A DNA stretch of 12,603 nucleotides from NCBI GenBank assembly GCA_030149025.1, contig JASBSH010000246.1, positions 1-12,603 of the forward strand, read 5' to 3'. The stretch comes from Actinomycetales bacterium (GTDB taxonomy: Bacteria > Actinomycetota > Actinomycetes > Actinomycetales > BWSM-131). This document shows, piece after piece, positions 1 to 6,572 of this stretch (position 1 is its first letter; every line of letters starts with the position of its first letter). Under the pieces are notes generated by a model. That model was not told where the DNA came from and did no database searches. It saw only the letters and a list, made by a program, of their open reading frames with translations. Made by a program: the position numbers and the translations under genes.

Positions 1-161
1 GTCACTCCGACCTGCTGCGGGAGAGCGAGCACTACCGGCACGTCATCTCCAGCCTCGAGCTCGCCGAGCGTGAGGCGCGCGACCCGTCGGATGTGATGGA
101 CGCCCCGGCCGCAAGCCGCGAGGAACCCTTCGATGCCCTCGAGAAGGAGGTGACCCGATGA
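1..161 (+). CDS. ABC exporter ATP-binding protein, C-terminal end (partial)
   Basis: Only the last 52 codons are present, in the frame beginning at base 3 and ending with TGA at 159-161. The visible start, HSDLLRESEHYRHVI, matches the usual end of ABC-exporter ATPase domains, where the H-loop region is followed by G(T/S)H-x-x-LL-x-x-S-x-x-YR. A charged, probably disordered tail follows and ends in DALEKEVTR. The known role of such proteins is ATP-driven export, as fused membrane/ATPase half-transporters that often occur in pairs. The stop overlaps the start of the next gene by ATGA, so the two are probably translated from one mRNA. A thiolase, the usual partner of the downstream enzyme, would end differently, in a conserved glycine-rich segment. 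The assignment rests on a short motif and no Walker or signature motif is in view. Confidence 0.5.
   Translation, partial: HSDLLRESEHYRHVISSLELAEREARDPSDVMDAPAASREEPFDALEKEVTR
144..153 (+). promoter_or_regulatory. Very strong Shine-Dalgarno for the beta-oxidation enzyme
   Basis: AAGGAGGTGA is a ten-base match to the complement of the 16S rRNA 3' end. Its GGAGG core ends 7 nt before the ATG at 158. It lies inside the end of the upstream ABC gene, fixes the start of the next gene and predicts efficient translation of it. It contrasts with the lack of any such site before the three genes starting at 2599, 4663 and 5685. Confidence 0.85.
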
Positions 162-2311
162 GCACGACCACCGGAAACGCCACGGCCGCCGTCGCACCCG
201 AGCAGCTTGTGGCCGCCGCATCCGACGAGCGGGTCACCAGCTTCCACGTCCGGGACGTGGCGCTCCCCCGCGACGCCGGGACGATGGCGCTGATCACGAT
301 GGACAACGGCTTCGACCACACCAAGCCGACGACGTTCGGGCCGCAGGGTCTGCTGAACCTGCGGGACGCCCTCGACACCGTGCGGCAGCGCGCGGAGGCA
401 GGCGAGGTCGCCGCCGTCGGGCTGACGGGCAAGCCGTTCGTCTTCGCGGTGGGGGCGGACCTCAAGGAGGTCGGCGGCATCAGCACGCGCGAGACGGCCA
501 CGGCGGTTGCCCGCCTCGGCCACGACCAGCTGCGGCGCCTCGGTCAGCTGCCCGTTCCGAGCTTCGCCTTCATCAACGGCGCCGCGATGGGCGGCGGCCT
601 GGAGATCGCGCTGCACTGCACCTACCGCACCGTGTCGGCAGGCGCCGGGGCGCTGGCGCTGCCGGAGTGCTTCCTCGGGCTCGTACCCGGTTGGGGCGGG
701 ACGTACCTGCTGCCGCGCCTGATCGGCGTCCGGAACGCCCTGACGGTGATGATCCAGAACCCGCTGGACAACAACCGGATGACGGGCGGGCCCCAGTCGC
801 TCCAGCTCGGAATCGCCGACGCGATGTTCGCGCCTGCCGACTTCCTGGAGGAGTCGCTGGACTGGGCGGCCGGCGTCCTGGTCGGCGAGGTGAAGGTGGA
901 CCGTCGCGACGCGGGCCTGGACGACGGACCCGCCTGGGACGCAACGGTCTCCGCGGCGAAGGAGGCTGTGGACATGAAGGTGCAGCGCGCCACACCCGCG
1001 CCGTACCGCCTGCTCGAGCTGGTCTCACTCGCCCGCACGGCCGACCCGGACACGGCGTTCGCCGCCGAGGACGAGGCTCTGACGGACCTGATCATGAGCG
1101 ACGAGTTCCGCGCCGGGCTGTACGCGTTCGACCTGGTGCAGCGACGCGCGAAGCGACCAGTCGGCGTCCCCGACGAGTCCCTGGCCCGCCCGGTGACCAA
1201 GGTCGGCATCGTCGGGGCCGGCCTGATGGCGAGCCAGTTGGCGCTGCTGTTCGCGCGGCGGCTGCTGGTGCCGGTGGTCATGACGGACCTCGACCGGGAG
1301 CGGGTCGACTCCGGCGTCGGCTACGTGCACGCCGAGGTCGACAAGCTGCTGGCCAAGAAACGGGTGAACCCCGACGCCGCGAACCGGCTGAAGGCCCTGG
1401 TGTCCGGGTCGACGTCGAAGGCCGGTTTCGCCGACGCCGACTTCGTCGTCGAGGCGGTGTTCGAGGACATGTCCGTCAAGCAGCAGGTGTTCGCCGAGGT
1501 CGAGGCGATCGTCGGCCCGCACTGCGTCCTGGCGACGAACACGTCCTCGCTGTCGGTGACCGAGATGGCGTCGAAGCTGCAGCACCCGGAACGGGTCGTC
1601 GGCTTCCACTTCTTCAACCCGGTCGCGGTCATGCCCTTGTTGGAGGTCGTCCGTGCTGAGGCGACTGACGACGCGACCGTCGCCACCGCCTTCGCGGCGG
1701 CCAAGGCGCTGAAGAAGACCGCGATCGCCGTGAGCGACTCCCCCTCCTTCGTCGTCAACCGGCTGCTCGGTCGCTTCATGGGCGAGGTGGCGCGGATCGT
1801 GGACGACGGCACGCCGGTCGAGGTGGCCGACAGCGCGTTCGGTGGTCTGGCGCCGATGCCGCCCTATGTGCTGCTCGGACTGGTCGGTCCGGCGATCGCC
1901 CTGCACAACAGCGAGTCGCTGCACGCCGCGTTCCCGCAGCGGTTCTACGTGTCGGAGAACCTGCGGCGGGTCGTCCAGGCGGGCAAGCGCGGCTTCTACA
2001 TCCAAGCCGAGGGGCGGCCCGTCCTGGATCCAGAGGTCCTGGCGTTGCTCGAGCGTCCGGCGACGCCGGTGGCGCTCGAACCCGGGCAGGTCCGCGAGCG
2101 CGTCCTGGACGCCCTGGCCGAGGAGGCGCGCCTGATGCTCCAGGAGGGTGTCGTGAGCGGGCCCCAGGACATCGACCTGGCGATGATCACCGGTGCCGGG
2201 TTCTCGTTCTGGAACGGGGGGCTGCTGCCGCTGCTCGACCGCAGCGGCGCCTCCGAGCGCGTGAACGGCAGGCGGTTCCTTCCGGTGGGGGTTGCGAGCA
2301 TCGCGCGCTGA
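158..2311 (+). CDS. fadB: Fused enoyl-CoA hydratase / 3-hydroxyacyl-CoA dehydrogenase
   Basis: This 717-residue cytosolic enzyme should carry out the hydration and NAD-dependent oxidation steps of fatty-acid beta-oxidation. The crotonase domain spans about residues 40-240. Its oxyanion segment is GAAMGGGLE (141-149), and Glu149 and Glu170 (in PECFLGLVPGWGG) match the two catalytic glutamates of FadB/hydratases. The Rossmann domain begins near 347 with GAGLMA (353-358), where most relatives have GAGxMG. NTSSLS (461-466) and HFFNP follow, with His484 and Glu496 spaced 12 apart like the His-Glu dyad of 3-hydroxyacyl-CoA dehydrogenases. Two C-terminal helical dehydrogenase domains fill about 535-717. 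Length is normal for a FadB/FadJ alpha subunit. The start is set by the ATGA overlap and a strong Shine-Dalgarno. A thiolase partner is not in the window and may lie further upstream or elsewhere. Chain-length preference cannot be read from sequence. Confidence 0.92.
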   Translation: MSTTTGNATAAVAPEQLVAAASDERVTSFHVRDVALPRDAGTMALITMDNGFDHTKPTTFGPQGLLNLRDALDTVRQRAEAGEVAAVGLTGKPFVFAVGADLKEVGGISTRETATAVARLGHDQLRRLGQLPVPSFAFINGAAMGGGLEIALHCTYRTVSAGAGALALPECFLGLVPGWGGTYLLPRLIGVRNALTVMIQNPLDNNRMTGGPQSLQLGIADAMFAPADFLEESLDWAAGVLVGEVKVDRRDAGLDDGPAWDATVSAAKEAVDMKVQRATPAPYRLLELVSLARTADPDTAFAAEDEALTDLIMSDEFRAGLYAFDLVQRRAKRPVGVPDESLARPVTKVGIVGAGLMASQLALLFARRLLVPVVMTDLDRERVDSGVGYVHAEVDKLLAKKRVNPDAANRLKALVSGSTSKAGFADADFVVEAVFEDMSVKQQVFAEVEAIVGPHCVLATNTSSLSVTEMASKLQHPERVVGFHFFNPVAVMPLLEVVRAEATDDATVATAFAAAKALKKTAIAVSDSPSFVVNRLLGRFMGEVARIVDDGTPVEVADSAFGGLAPMPPYVLLGLVGPAIALHNSESLHAAFPQRFYVSENLRRVVQAGKRGFYIQAEGRPVLDPEVLALLERPATPVALEPGQVRERVLDALAEEARLMLQEGVVSGPQDIDLAMITGAGFSFWNGGLLPLLDRSGASERVNGRRFLPVGVASIAR

Positions 2312-2323
2312 CCGGGGCGGGGT

Positions 2324-2352
2324 GGCGAGCGTCGTGAAGCCTGGCGCTCGCC
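2324..2352 (+). terminator. Hairpin after fadB, likely terminator
   Basis: A perfect 8-bp inverted repeat, GGCGAGCG (2324-2331) and CGCTCGCC (2345-2352), encloses a 13-nt loop and begins 12 nt after the fadB stop. No T-tract follows, which is common for actinobacterial terminators. It should end the ABC-fadB transcript. The rest of this gap to 2598 holds no convincing gene. Its last ~90 bases are clearly richer in A+T and contain the amidase promoter region. Confidence 0.5.
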
Positions 2353-2556
2353 CTCTACCGACGAGTGCGGCGTTCGGTGCGCGTCGCGCCGGCGTGTCGG
2401 CCTGCGAACGTCGCACAGAACGGGTGAGGCGAGGGGGAAGGGGGGCGAAGACGCAGGCGGCGGAGGCTCGGAGCCAGCTCGAGCCCGGTCCCTTTCAGCA
2501 CGAACAGTGAGCAGCCGGCAACGGAACGTAGAAGAAATTCGAGCATTTTGTCTCAT

Positions 2557-2598
2557 GGAACACTTGAGTAACACGCGGCTCACGCCGATGATGCTCAG
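2557..2598 (+). promoter_or_regulatory. Amidase promoter with direct repeat; probable leaderless start
   Basis: TTGAGT (2564-2569) and GATGAT (2587-2592) are separated by 17 bp and match the -35 and -10 consensus at four of six positions each. The -10 ends 6 nt before the GTG at 2599, so transcription would begin at or next to the start codon, and no Shine-Dalgarno is visible. GGAACAC (2557-2563) and GTAACAC (2568-2574) form a direct repeat 11 bp apart, one helical turn, bracketing the -35. This could bind a response regulator. The spacing resembles the direct-repeat sites described for MtrA, which controls peptidoglycan hydrolases in actinobacteria. That link is inference. Confidence 0.5.
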
Positions 2599-4620
2599 GT
2601 GCGCCGGATCTCCGCGGCTCTGACCGCGCTCCTGACCCCTGCCCTCGTGGCCCTGCCGACGGTTTCGTTCGCGAGCTCTGACGAGGCGAAGCCCGTGACC
2701 CCTGAGGTCACGAACACCCGCATCGTCGGCGTGGACGACCAGGCGTTGGACAAGGCACCGCCCGTGGACGCGCAGGCGGCCAAGAAGGAGGCGCCGAAGG
2801 TCGAGATCGAGCAGGACGACCCGACGGTGCTCACCCAGGAGCGGCGGACCGAGCCATTCACCGTCGCGGCTGTGAGCTGGTTGGCCAGCTCCGGCGTGAC
2901 GGCCAAGGACATCGCGGTGAACGTGCGGGTCCGGGAGGACGGTCGGTGGACCGACTGGCAGCAGCTCCCGGTGCCGGACGAGGGCCCGGACGCCGACTCT
3001 CCGGAGAGCAAGCAGGCGCGGGTCGGGACCGCCCCCCTGTTCGCCGACCAGGCCGACGGGATCCAGGTGCGCGTGGACACCCCGACCGGGCTGCCGCCGG
3101 CGGGCCTGCAAGTCAGCACCATCGACCCGGGTCGCTCCCCGGCCGACGACGACATCGTCGCGAAGCAGCCACCCGGCACCGCGAACGCCGCGGCCCTGCA
3201 GCCCACGATCATCACCCGTAAGCAGTGGGGGGCCGACGAGCGGCTGCGCAAGCCGACGTCGCTCAACGCCACGGTGAAGGCGGTCTTCGTCAACCACACG
3301 GCCGGGTCGAACAGCTACACCCCCGCCGAGGCCGCCGCGCAGGTCCGCGCCATCTACGCCTACCACACCAAGACCCTCGGCTGGTCGGACATCGGCTACA
3401 ACTTCCTCGTCGACCAGTTCGGGCGGATCTACGAAGGCCGCGCCGGCAGCATCACGCAGGCGGTGCAGGGGGCACATGCAAGCGGCTTCAACACCGACAC
3501 GATGGGCGTGTCCGCCATGGGGAACTTCGAGGTCGCCCAGCCCCCCGCCGCCATGGTGAACTCGCTGGCCGCGGTGACCGGCTGGAAGCTGTCGCAGTAC
3601 AACCGGGACGTGCTCGGCAAGACGACGCTCACGAGCGCCGGCGGCACGTCCAAGTACAAGGCCGGGACGAACGTGACGCTCAACGTCGTCGCCGCGCACC
3701 TCGACACCGGCCTGACCGTCTGCCCGGGCAAGTACCTGTACGCACAGCTCGGCAGCCTGCGCTCGAAGGCCGCGAACTACGCCAAGTACTCCTCGATCAC
3801 GGCACCGGCACCGGCACCGGCACCCGCGCCGGTCGCGACGAATGTCCAAACGCCTACGGACCTGTTCACGGCGGACCGGATGGCCGACCTCGCCGCCGTC
3901 GACCGGCGCACCGGGCGGCTGTACATGTACCCCGGTAACGGCCGTGGCTACCTGCAGCCGCGCTCGTACGTCAGTGGCGGCTGGTCCGGGATGGACATGC
4001 TCACCGGGGTCGGCGACATGAACGGCGACGGCAGGGCCGACCTGGTCGCGCGGAGCGCGAGCAACGGCCGGCTGTGGCTCTACCCGGGCAACGGCAGGGG
4101 CGGCCTCGGCAAGGCGGTGCTGATCGGGAACGGCGGCTGGAACGTGATGACTTCGATCACCGGCGTCGGTGACTTCAACGGCGACGGCAAGGCCGACCTC
4201 GTCGCGGTGGAGCGCGGGGGGAAGATCTGGCTCTACCCGGGCACCGGCAAGGGCCCGCTGGGCAAGCGGGTCCAGATCGGAAATCCCTCCACCATCCGGC
4301 AGATGATGACCGGCGTCGGTGACGTCGACGGCGACCGGAAGCCGGACGTCGTCACGATCGACTCCAAGGACGGCTCGCTGTGGCTGTTCTCCGGCAACGG
4401 CAAGGGCGGCTGGGGCAGGTTCACCAAGCTCGGCCGCGGCTGGGGTGCGATGAGCGACCTGGCCGGGGTCGGGGACGTCAACGGCGACGGCAAGGCGGAC
4501 CTGCTCGCCATCAACCGCACCACCGGGAAGCTGCTGCTGTACCCGGGGACCGGCAAGGCCGGCTTCGGCCGCGGCATGCAGGTCGGCAGCGGCTGGTCGG
4601 GCTACGACATCGCGGGCTGA
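2599..4620 (+). CDS. Secreted N-acetylmuramoyl-L-alanine amidase with VCBS/FG-GAP repeats
   Basis: The 673-residue exported enzyme should cut the bond between N-acetylmuramic acid and the L-alanine of the stem peptide. A signal peptide covers about 1-25 (MRR, hydrophobic core, VSFA). An N-terminal region of unknown fold (about 30-200) precedes the PGRP/amidase_2 domain (about 203-395). His233, Tyr267, His367, Thr373 and Cys375 have the spacing of the zinc ligands and catalytic residues of T7 lysozyme and catalytic PGRPs (HLDTGLTVCPG carries His, Thr and Cys at +0, +6, +8). A Pro-Ala linker (402-411) leads to five ~51-residue repeats; four carry a calcium-type loop, GDxxGDxxxD, near 472, 524, 574 and 625. 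The start is GTG, with no in-frame alternative close upstream and no Shine-Dalgarno. It stands alone between a hairpin and the next promoter. The repeats probably bind wall polymers or ligands; this is not proven. Confidence 0.9.
   Translation: MRRISAALTALLTPALVALPTVSFASSDEAKPVTPEVTNTRIVGVDDQALDKAPPVDAQAAKKEAPKVEIEQDDPTVLTQERRTEPFTVAAVSWLASSGVTAKDIAVNVRVREDGRWTDWQQLPVPDEGPDADSPESKQARVGTAPLFADQADGIQVRVDTPTGLPPAGLQVSTIDPGRSPADDDIVAKQPPGTANAAALQPTIITRKQWGADERLRKPTSLNATVKAVFVNHTAGSNSYTPAEAAAQVRAIYAYHTKTLGWSDIGYNFLVDQFGRIYEGRAGSITQAVQGAHASGFNTDTMGVSAMGNFEVAQPPAAMVNSLAAVTGWKLSQYNRDVLGKTTLTSAGGTSKYKAGTNVTLNVVAAHLDTGLTVCPGKYLYAQLGSLRSKAANYAKYSSITAPAPAPAPAPVATNVQTPTDLFTADRMADLAAVDRRTGRLYMYPGNGRGYLQPRSYVSGGWSGMDMLTGVGDMNGDGRADLVARSASNGRLWLYPGNGRGGLGKAVLIGNGGWNVMTSITGVGDFNGDGKADLVAVERGGKIWLYPGTGKGPLGKRVQIGNPSTIRQMMTGVGDVDGDRKPDVVTIDSKDGSLWLFSGNGKGGWGRFTKLGRGWGAMSDLAGVGDVNGDGKADLLAINRTTGKLLLYPGTGKAGFGRGMQVGSGWSGYDIAG
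3801..3824 (+). repeat. Hexanucleotide tandem repeat encoding Pro-Ala linker
   Basis: Four perfect copies of GGCACC stand in tandem inside the amidase gene and encode part of the Pro-Ala linker between the catalytic domain and the repeat domain. Such hexamer runs are prone to slippage, but any gain or loss would keep the frame and only alter linker length. Confidence 0.85.
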
Positions 4621-4650
4621 CTCCGACACGTCGAAGCGCGGTCGGCGCAC

Positions 4651-4662
4651 TAGCGTTGACCT
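4651..4662 (+). promoter_or_regulatory. -10 element and leaderless start of the unknown gene
   Basis: TAGCGT (4651-4656) fits the TANNNT pattern of actinobacterial -10 elements and ends exactly 6 nt before the GTG at 4663. There is no Shine-Dalgarno between it and the start. No good -35 is seen at 16-18 bp upstream. The octamer CTAGCGTT recurs at the same distance from the start of the hydroxybutyrate dehydrogenase gene. A weak 5-bp inverted repeat (4623-4627 with 4641-4645) lies just upstream and may act as an operator or end the amidase transcript. Confidence 0.5.
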
Positions 4663-5559
4663 GTGAGCGGGGTGGGCCGGCAGGACCTGCCGGGGGGCCA
4701 GTTGCGGTTGCGCCGGCTGGTGCTGGCCGTCAGCGTGCTCGAGGATCTCGACCTCGAACCCCGCGATGCCGGCGTCCTGCTGACGGGCCGGCGGGTGCTG
4801 GTCCCGTGGGAGGCGCTGGAGCACGCGGTCGGCGGTCACCTCGGTCGGGTGGACGACCCGGACGACGCCACCGCGCGCCTGCGGGTCAGCGCCCTGTTGC
4901 GGTTACGGGCCCTGCTCGCGGACCTCGGCTCGACGGCCCCGGTCGTCCTGCGGCAGGCGGCCAGGGCGCTGGCCCTGCCGCACGACCACGCGGTGCATCC
5001 CGGACCGGACTGGGTGCAGGAGCAGGTGCTCGGCGGGGTGCTGGACTGCGGGGTGGCCCTGCTCGGTGTGCTCGACGACCCTGTCCAGGTCCTCCCCCTG
5101 CCCCCTGCCGTGGCGCAGGCCGCCGGGGTGGACCCGGCCGATTGGTGGCCGGCCGTGCGGGAGCACGCCGAAGGCATGGGCCACCTCGCCGTCCAGCGGT
5201 TGCGCCGGGACCGCGGCGGTCGCCAGCAGGTCATCCGCCCCGTCGGCGGAGTGGACGTCCCTACGCTGCTGCTCGCTCCCGCCCTGCGCCGGTACCTCGC
5301 CGACGGTGACGGGTCGGGGATGCGAGCCGTCGCTGTCCCGATGCGGTCCCGTGGATGGTTCGACCTGGCCCGTATCGACCCCGCGTTCGTCGCAGCCGCA
5401 TGGTCGGCCACCTCCGAACCCGAACGCGGTCTGCCCGTACCCCTGCTCGTGACGGCGGACGAGGTCGGTGCGGCACCGGCCGGCGGAGACGTGCGGGAGG
5501 CTCTCAGCGACCCGGTACGCGAGGAGACCTGGAAGCACGATGTCCGGTACCACCGGTGA
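4663..5559 (+). CDS. Conserved-looking actinobacterial protein of unknown function
   Basis: I do not recognise this 298-residue protein. It has no signal peptide or membrane segment, so it is probably cytosolic. It is rich in Leu, Val, Ala and Arg. The N-terminal part (about 15-105) alternates hydrophobic strands and arginine-rich helices. The middle (about 115-185) contains two short aromatic motifs, DWVQEQ and ADWWP. The C-terminal part (about 188-265) is the most structured, with IRPVGGVDVPTLL, then a segment reading AVPMRSRGWFDLARIDP (224-240), then AAAW, as a family signature might look. Codon use matches its neighbours (G/C third bases), supporting a real gene. The GTG start is placed by a -10 element 6 nt upstream. 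It is followed by a small hairpin, so it is probably monocistronic. No enzymatic motif is evident, and no role can be inferred from the amidase on one side or the dehydrogenase on the other. Confidence 0.75.
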   Translation: MSGVGRQDLPGGQLRLRRLVLAVSVLEDLDLEPRDAGVLLTGRRVLVPWEALEHAVGGHLGRVDDPDDATARLRVSALLRLRALLADLGSTAPVVLRQAARALALPHDHAVHPGPDWVQEQVLGGVLDCGVALLGVLDDPVQVLPLPPAVAQAAGVDPADWWPAVREHAEGMGHLAVQRLRRDRGGRQQVIRPVGGVDVPTLLLAPALRRYLADGDGSGMRAVAVPMRSRGWFDLARIDPAFVAAAWSATSEPERGLPVPLLVTADEVGAAPAGGDVREALSDPVREETWKHDVRYHR

Positions 5560-5577
5560 GCCGCCGGACGTTCGAAC

Positions 5578-5591
5578 CGCTCGCCCGAGCG
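5578..5591 (+). terminator. Short hairpin after the unknown gene
   Basis: CGCTCG-CC-CGAGCG is a perfect inverted repeat starting 18 nt after the stop codon. As RNA it would form a 5-bp G+C-rich stem with a 4-nt loop. No T-tract follows. It may be a weak terminator separating this gene from the dehydrogenase, but chance is possible in DNA of this composition. Confidence 0.3.
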
Positions 5592-5632
5592 CGACCGACC
5601 ATGTGAGGCCGGCCCATCGAAACCCACTCGAT

Positions 5633-5647
5633 TGCGTGGTCCACGCA
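5633..5647. promoter_or_regulatory. 15-bp palindrome, candidate operator upstream of bdhA
   Basis: TGCGTGG-T-CCACGCA is a perfect 7-1-7 inverted repeat centred at 5640, 33 bp before the putative -10 of the dehydrogenase gene. A second, weaker inverted repeat, ATCGA-N7-TCGAT (5616-5632), abuts it. The position suits an activator or a repressor. The regulator encoded just downstream is an obvious candidate to bind here, but that is inference. Confidence 0.5.
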
Positions 5648-5672
5648 CACGGTTCGGCGTGGAGTTGATCCC

Positions 5673-5684
5673 TAGCGTTCAGCC
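5673..5684 (+). promoter_or_regulatory. -10 element and leaderless start of bdhA
   Basis: TAGCGT (5673-5678) lies exactly 6 nt before the ATG at 5685, within the same octamer CTAGCGTT seen before the preceding gene. No Shine-Dalgarno lies between it and the ATG. No clear -35 hexamer is seen 16-18 bp upstream, so transcription may depend on an activator bound at the nearby palindrome. Confidence 0.5.
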
Positions 5685-6476
5685 ATGACGTCACGCAGCG
5701 GACTCAGCGGTCGGACCGCCCTGGTCACGGGGGCGGCGAGCGGGATCGGTGCGGCATGCGCCCGGCAACTGGCGTCCGAGGGTGCCCGCGTGATCGCCGT
5801 CGACATCGCCGCCGAGGGGCTGAAGGCGCTGGTCGACAGCGTGAGCGACATGAGTGACATGAGTGACACGGACGGCACGGTCATCGAGCCGGTCACGTGT
5901 GACCTTTCCGACCTCGACGCCGTCGACGCCCTGCCGGGAGAGGTCGACGTGCTCGTGAACAACGCCGGCGTACAGCACGTGGCGCCGGTGCACGAGTTCC
6001 CGCCGGATCGCTTCTCCTTCATCCTGCGGCTGATGCTCGAGTCACCGTTCCGGCTCACGCGGCACGTCCTGCCGCACATGTACGCGCAGAAGTGGGGACG
6101 CGTGGTGAACATCTCGAGCGCCCACGGGCTGCGGGCCAGCGCCTACAAGAGCGCCTACGTGTCGGCCAAGCACGGGCTGGAGGGGTTCAGCAAGGTCGTG
6201 GCGCTGGAGGGCGCCGAGCACGGCGTGACCAGCAACTGCGTCAACCCCTCCTACGTCCGGACCCCGTTGGTGGAGAGGCAGATCGAGGACCAGGCGCGGG
6301 CTCACGGGATCAGTGCCGACGACGTCGTCGAGCAGGTGATGCTGGAGCGGGTCGCCGTGAAACGGCTGGTGGAGCCGGAGGAGGTGGCGGCCCTGGTCGC
6401 GTTCCTGTGCGGGCCGATGTCCGACTCCATCACCGGCGCGTCGTTCCCCGTCGACGGCGGCTGGACCGCGCACTGA
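5685..6476 (+). CDS. bdhA: D-3-hydroxybutyrate dehydrogenase (SDR family)
   Basis: The 263-residue cytosolic short-chain dehydrogenase should interconvert D-3-hydroxybutyrate and acetoacetate with NAD, in PHB or ketone-body use. The cofactor motif is TGAASGIG (15-22), Asp40 ends the second strand and favours NAD, and NNAG is at 92-95. The catalytic residues are Ser145, Tyr158 and Lys162 (YVSAK). Gln97, His147, Lys155 and Gln199 are each offset by exactly three from the substrate-binding Gln94, His144, Lys152 and Gln196 described for the Pseudomonas fragi enzyme, which makes the substrate call strong. The end, VDGGWTAH, also matches the family. A short tandem-repeat insertion, VSDMSDMSDTD, lies at about 53-63 between the second and third strands. 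ATG is chosen from the -10 spacing. The regulator gene follows at once, and the two are likely co-regulated. Confidence 0.93.
   Translation: MTSRSGLSGRTALVTGAASGIGAACARQLASEGARVIAVDIAAEGLKALVDSVSDMSDMSDTDGTVIEPVTCDLSDLDAVDALPGEVDVLVNNAGVQHVAPVHEFPPDRFSFILRLMLESPFRLTRHVLPHMYAQKWGRVVNISSAHGLRASAYKSAYVSAKHGLEGFSKVVALEGAEHGVTSNCVNPSYVRTPLVERQIEDQARAHGISADDVVEQVMLERVAVKRLVEPEEVAALVAFLCGPMSDSITGASFPVDGGWTAH
5841..5867 (+). repeat. 9-bp in-frame tandem repeat in bdhA
   Basis: Three 9-bp units, one GTGAGCGAC and two identical ATGAGTGAC, encode VSD-MSD-MSD. They lie in a surface region between the NAD-binding strands and look like a recent slippage expansion. Homologues usually have a helix end and loop here without a repeat. 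Confidence 0.85.
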
Positions 6477-6572
6477 GGCCGGCGTGACCCTGGCCGCCGG
6501 ACGCAACGGGACGTCGTCCATGCCCGAATCACTCCAACCCGGCCAACCCATGCCCGGCGCCACGCGGGCTGG

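Noticed and set aside
1025..2416. Minus-strand 463-codon open frame
   Set aside because: It is antisense to fadB, which has complete catalytic motifs. The composition is typical of a shadow frame.
2292..2546. Small open frames on either strand in the fadB-amidase gap (2292-2510 plus, 2355-2546 minus)
   Set aside because: No Shine-Dalgarno, no recognisable domain, Arg-rich composition, and overlap with the terminator hairpin and promoter region.
2312..2598. c-di-AMP (ydaO-type) riboswitch before the amidase
   Set aside because: Such riboswitches often precede actinobacterial wall hydrolases, but I see none of the conserved paired elements. The promoter position leaves no room for a leader RNA.
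4623..4645. Terminator after the amidase gene
   Set aside because: Only a 5-bp stem with a 13-nt loop and no T-tract. It overlaps the next promoter region, so it is noted only as weak.
1996..4839. Minus-strand open frame of 947 codons
   Set aside because: It lies opposite the amidase gene and the end of fadB, has Arg/Gly/His/Asp-rich composition without domains, and its repeats only mirror the opposite strand. High G+C content makes such antisense frames common.
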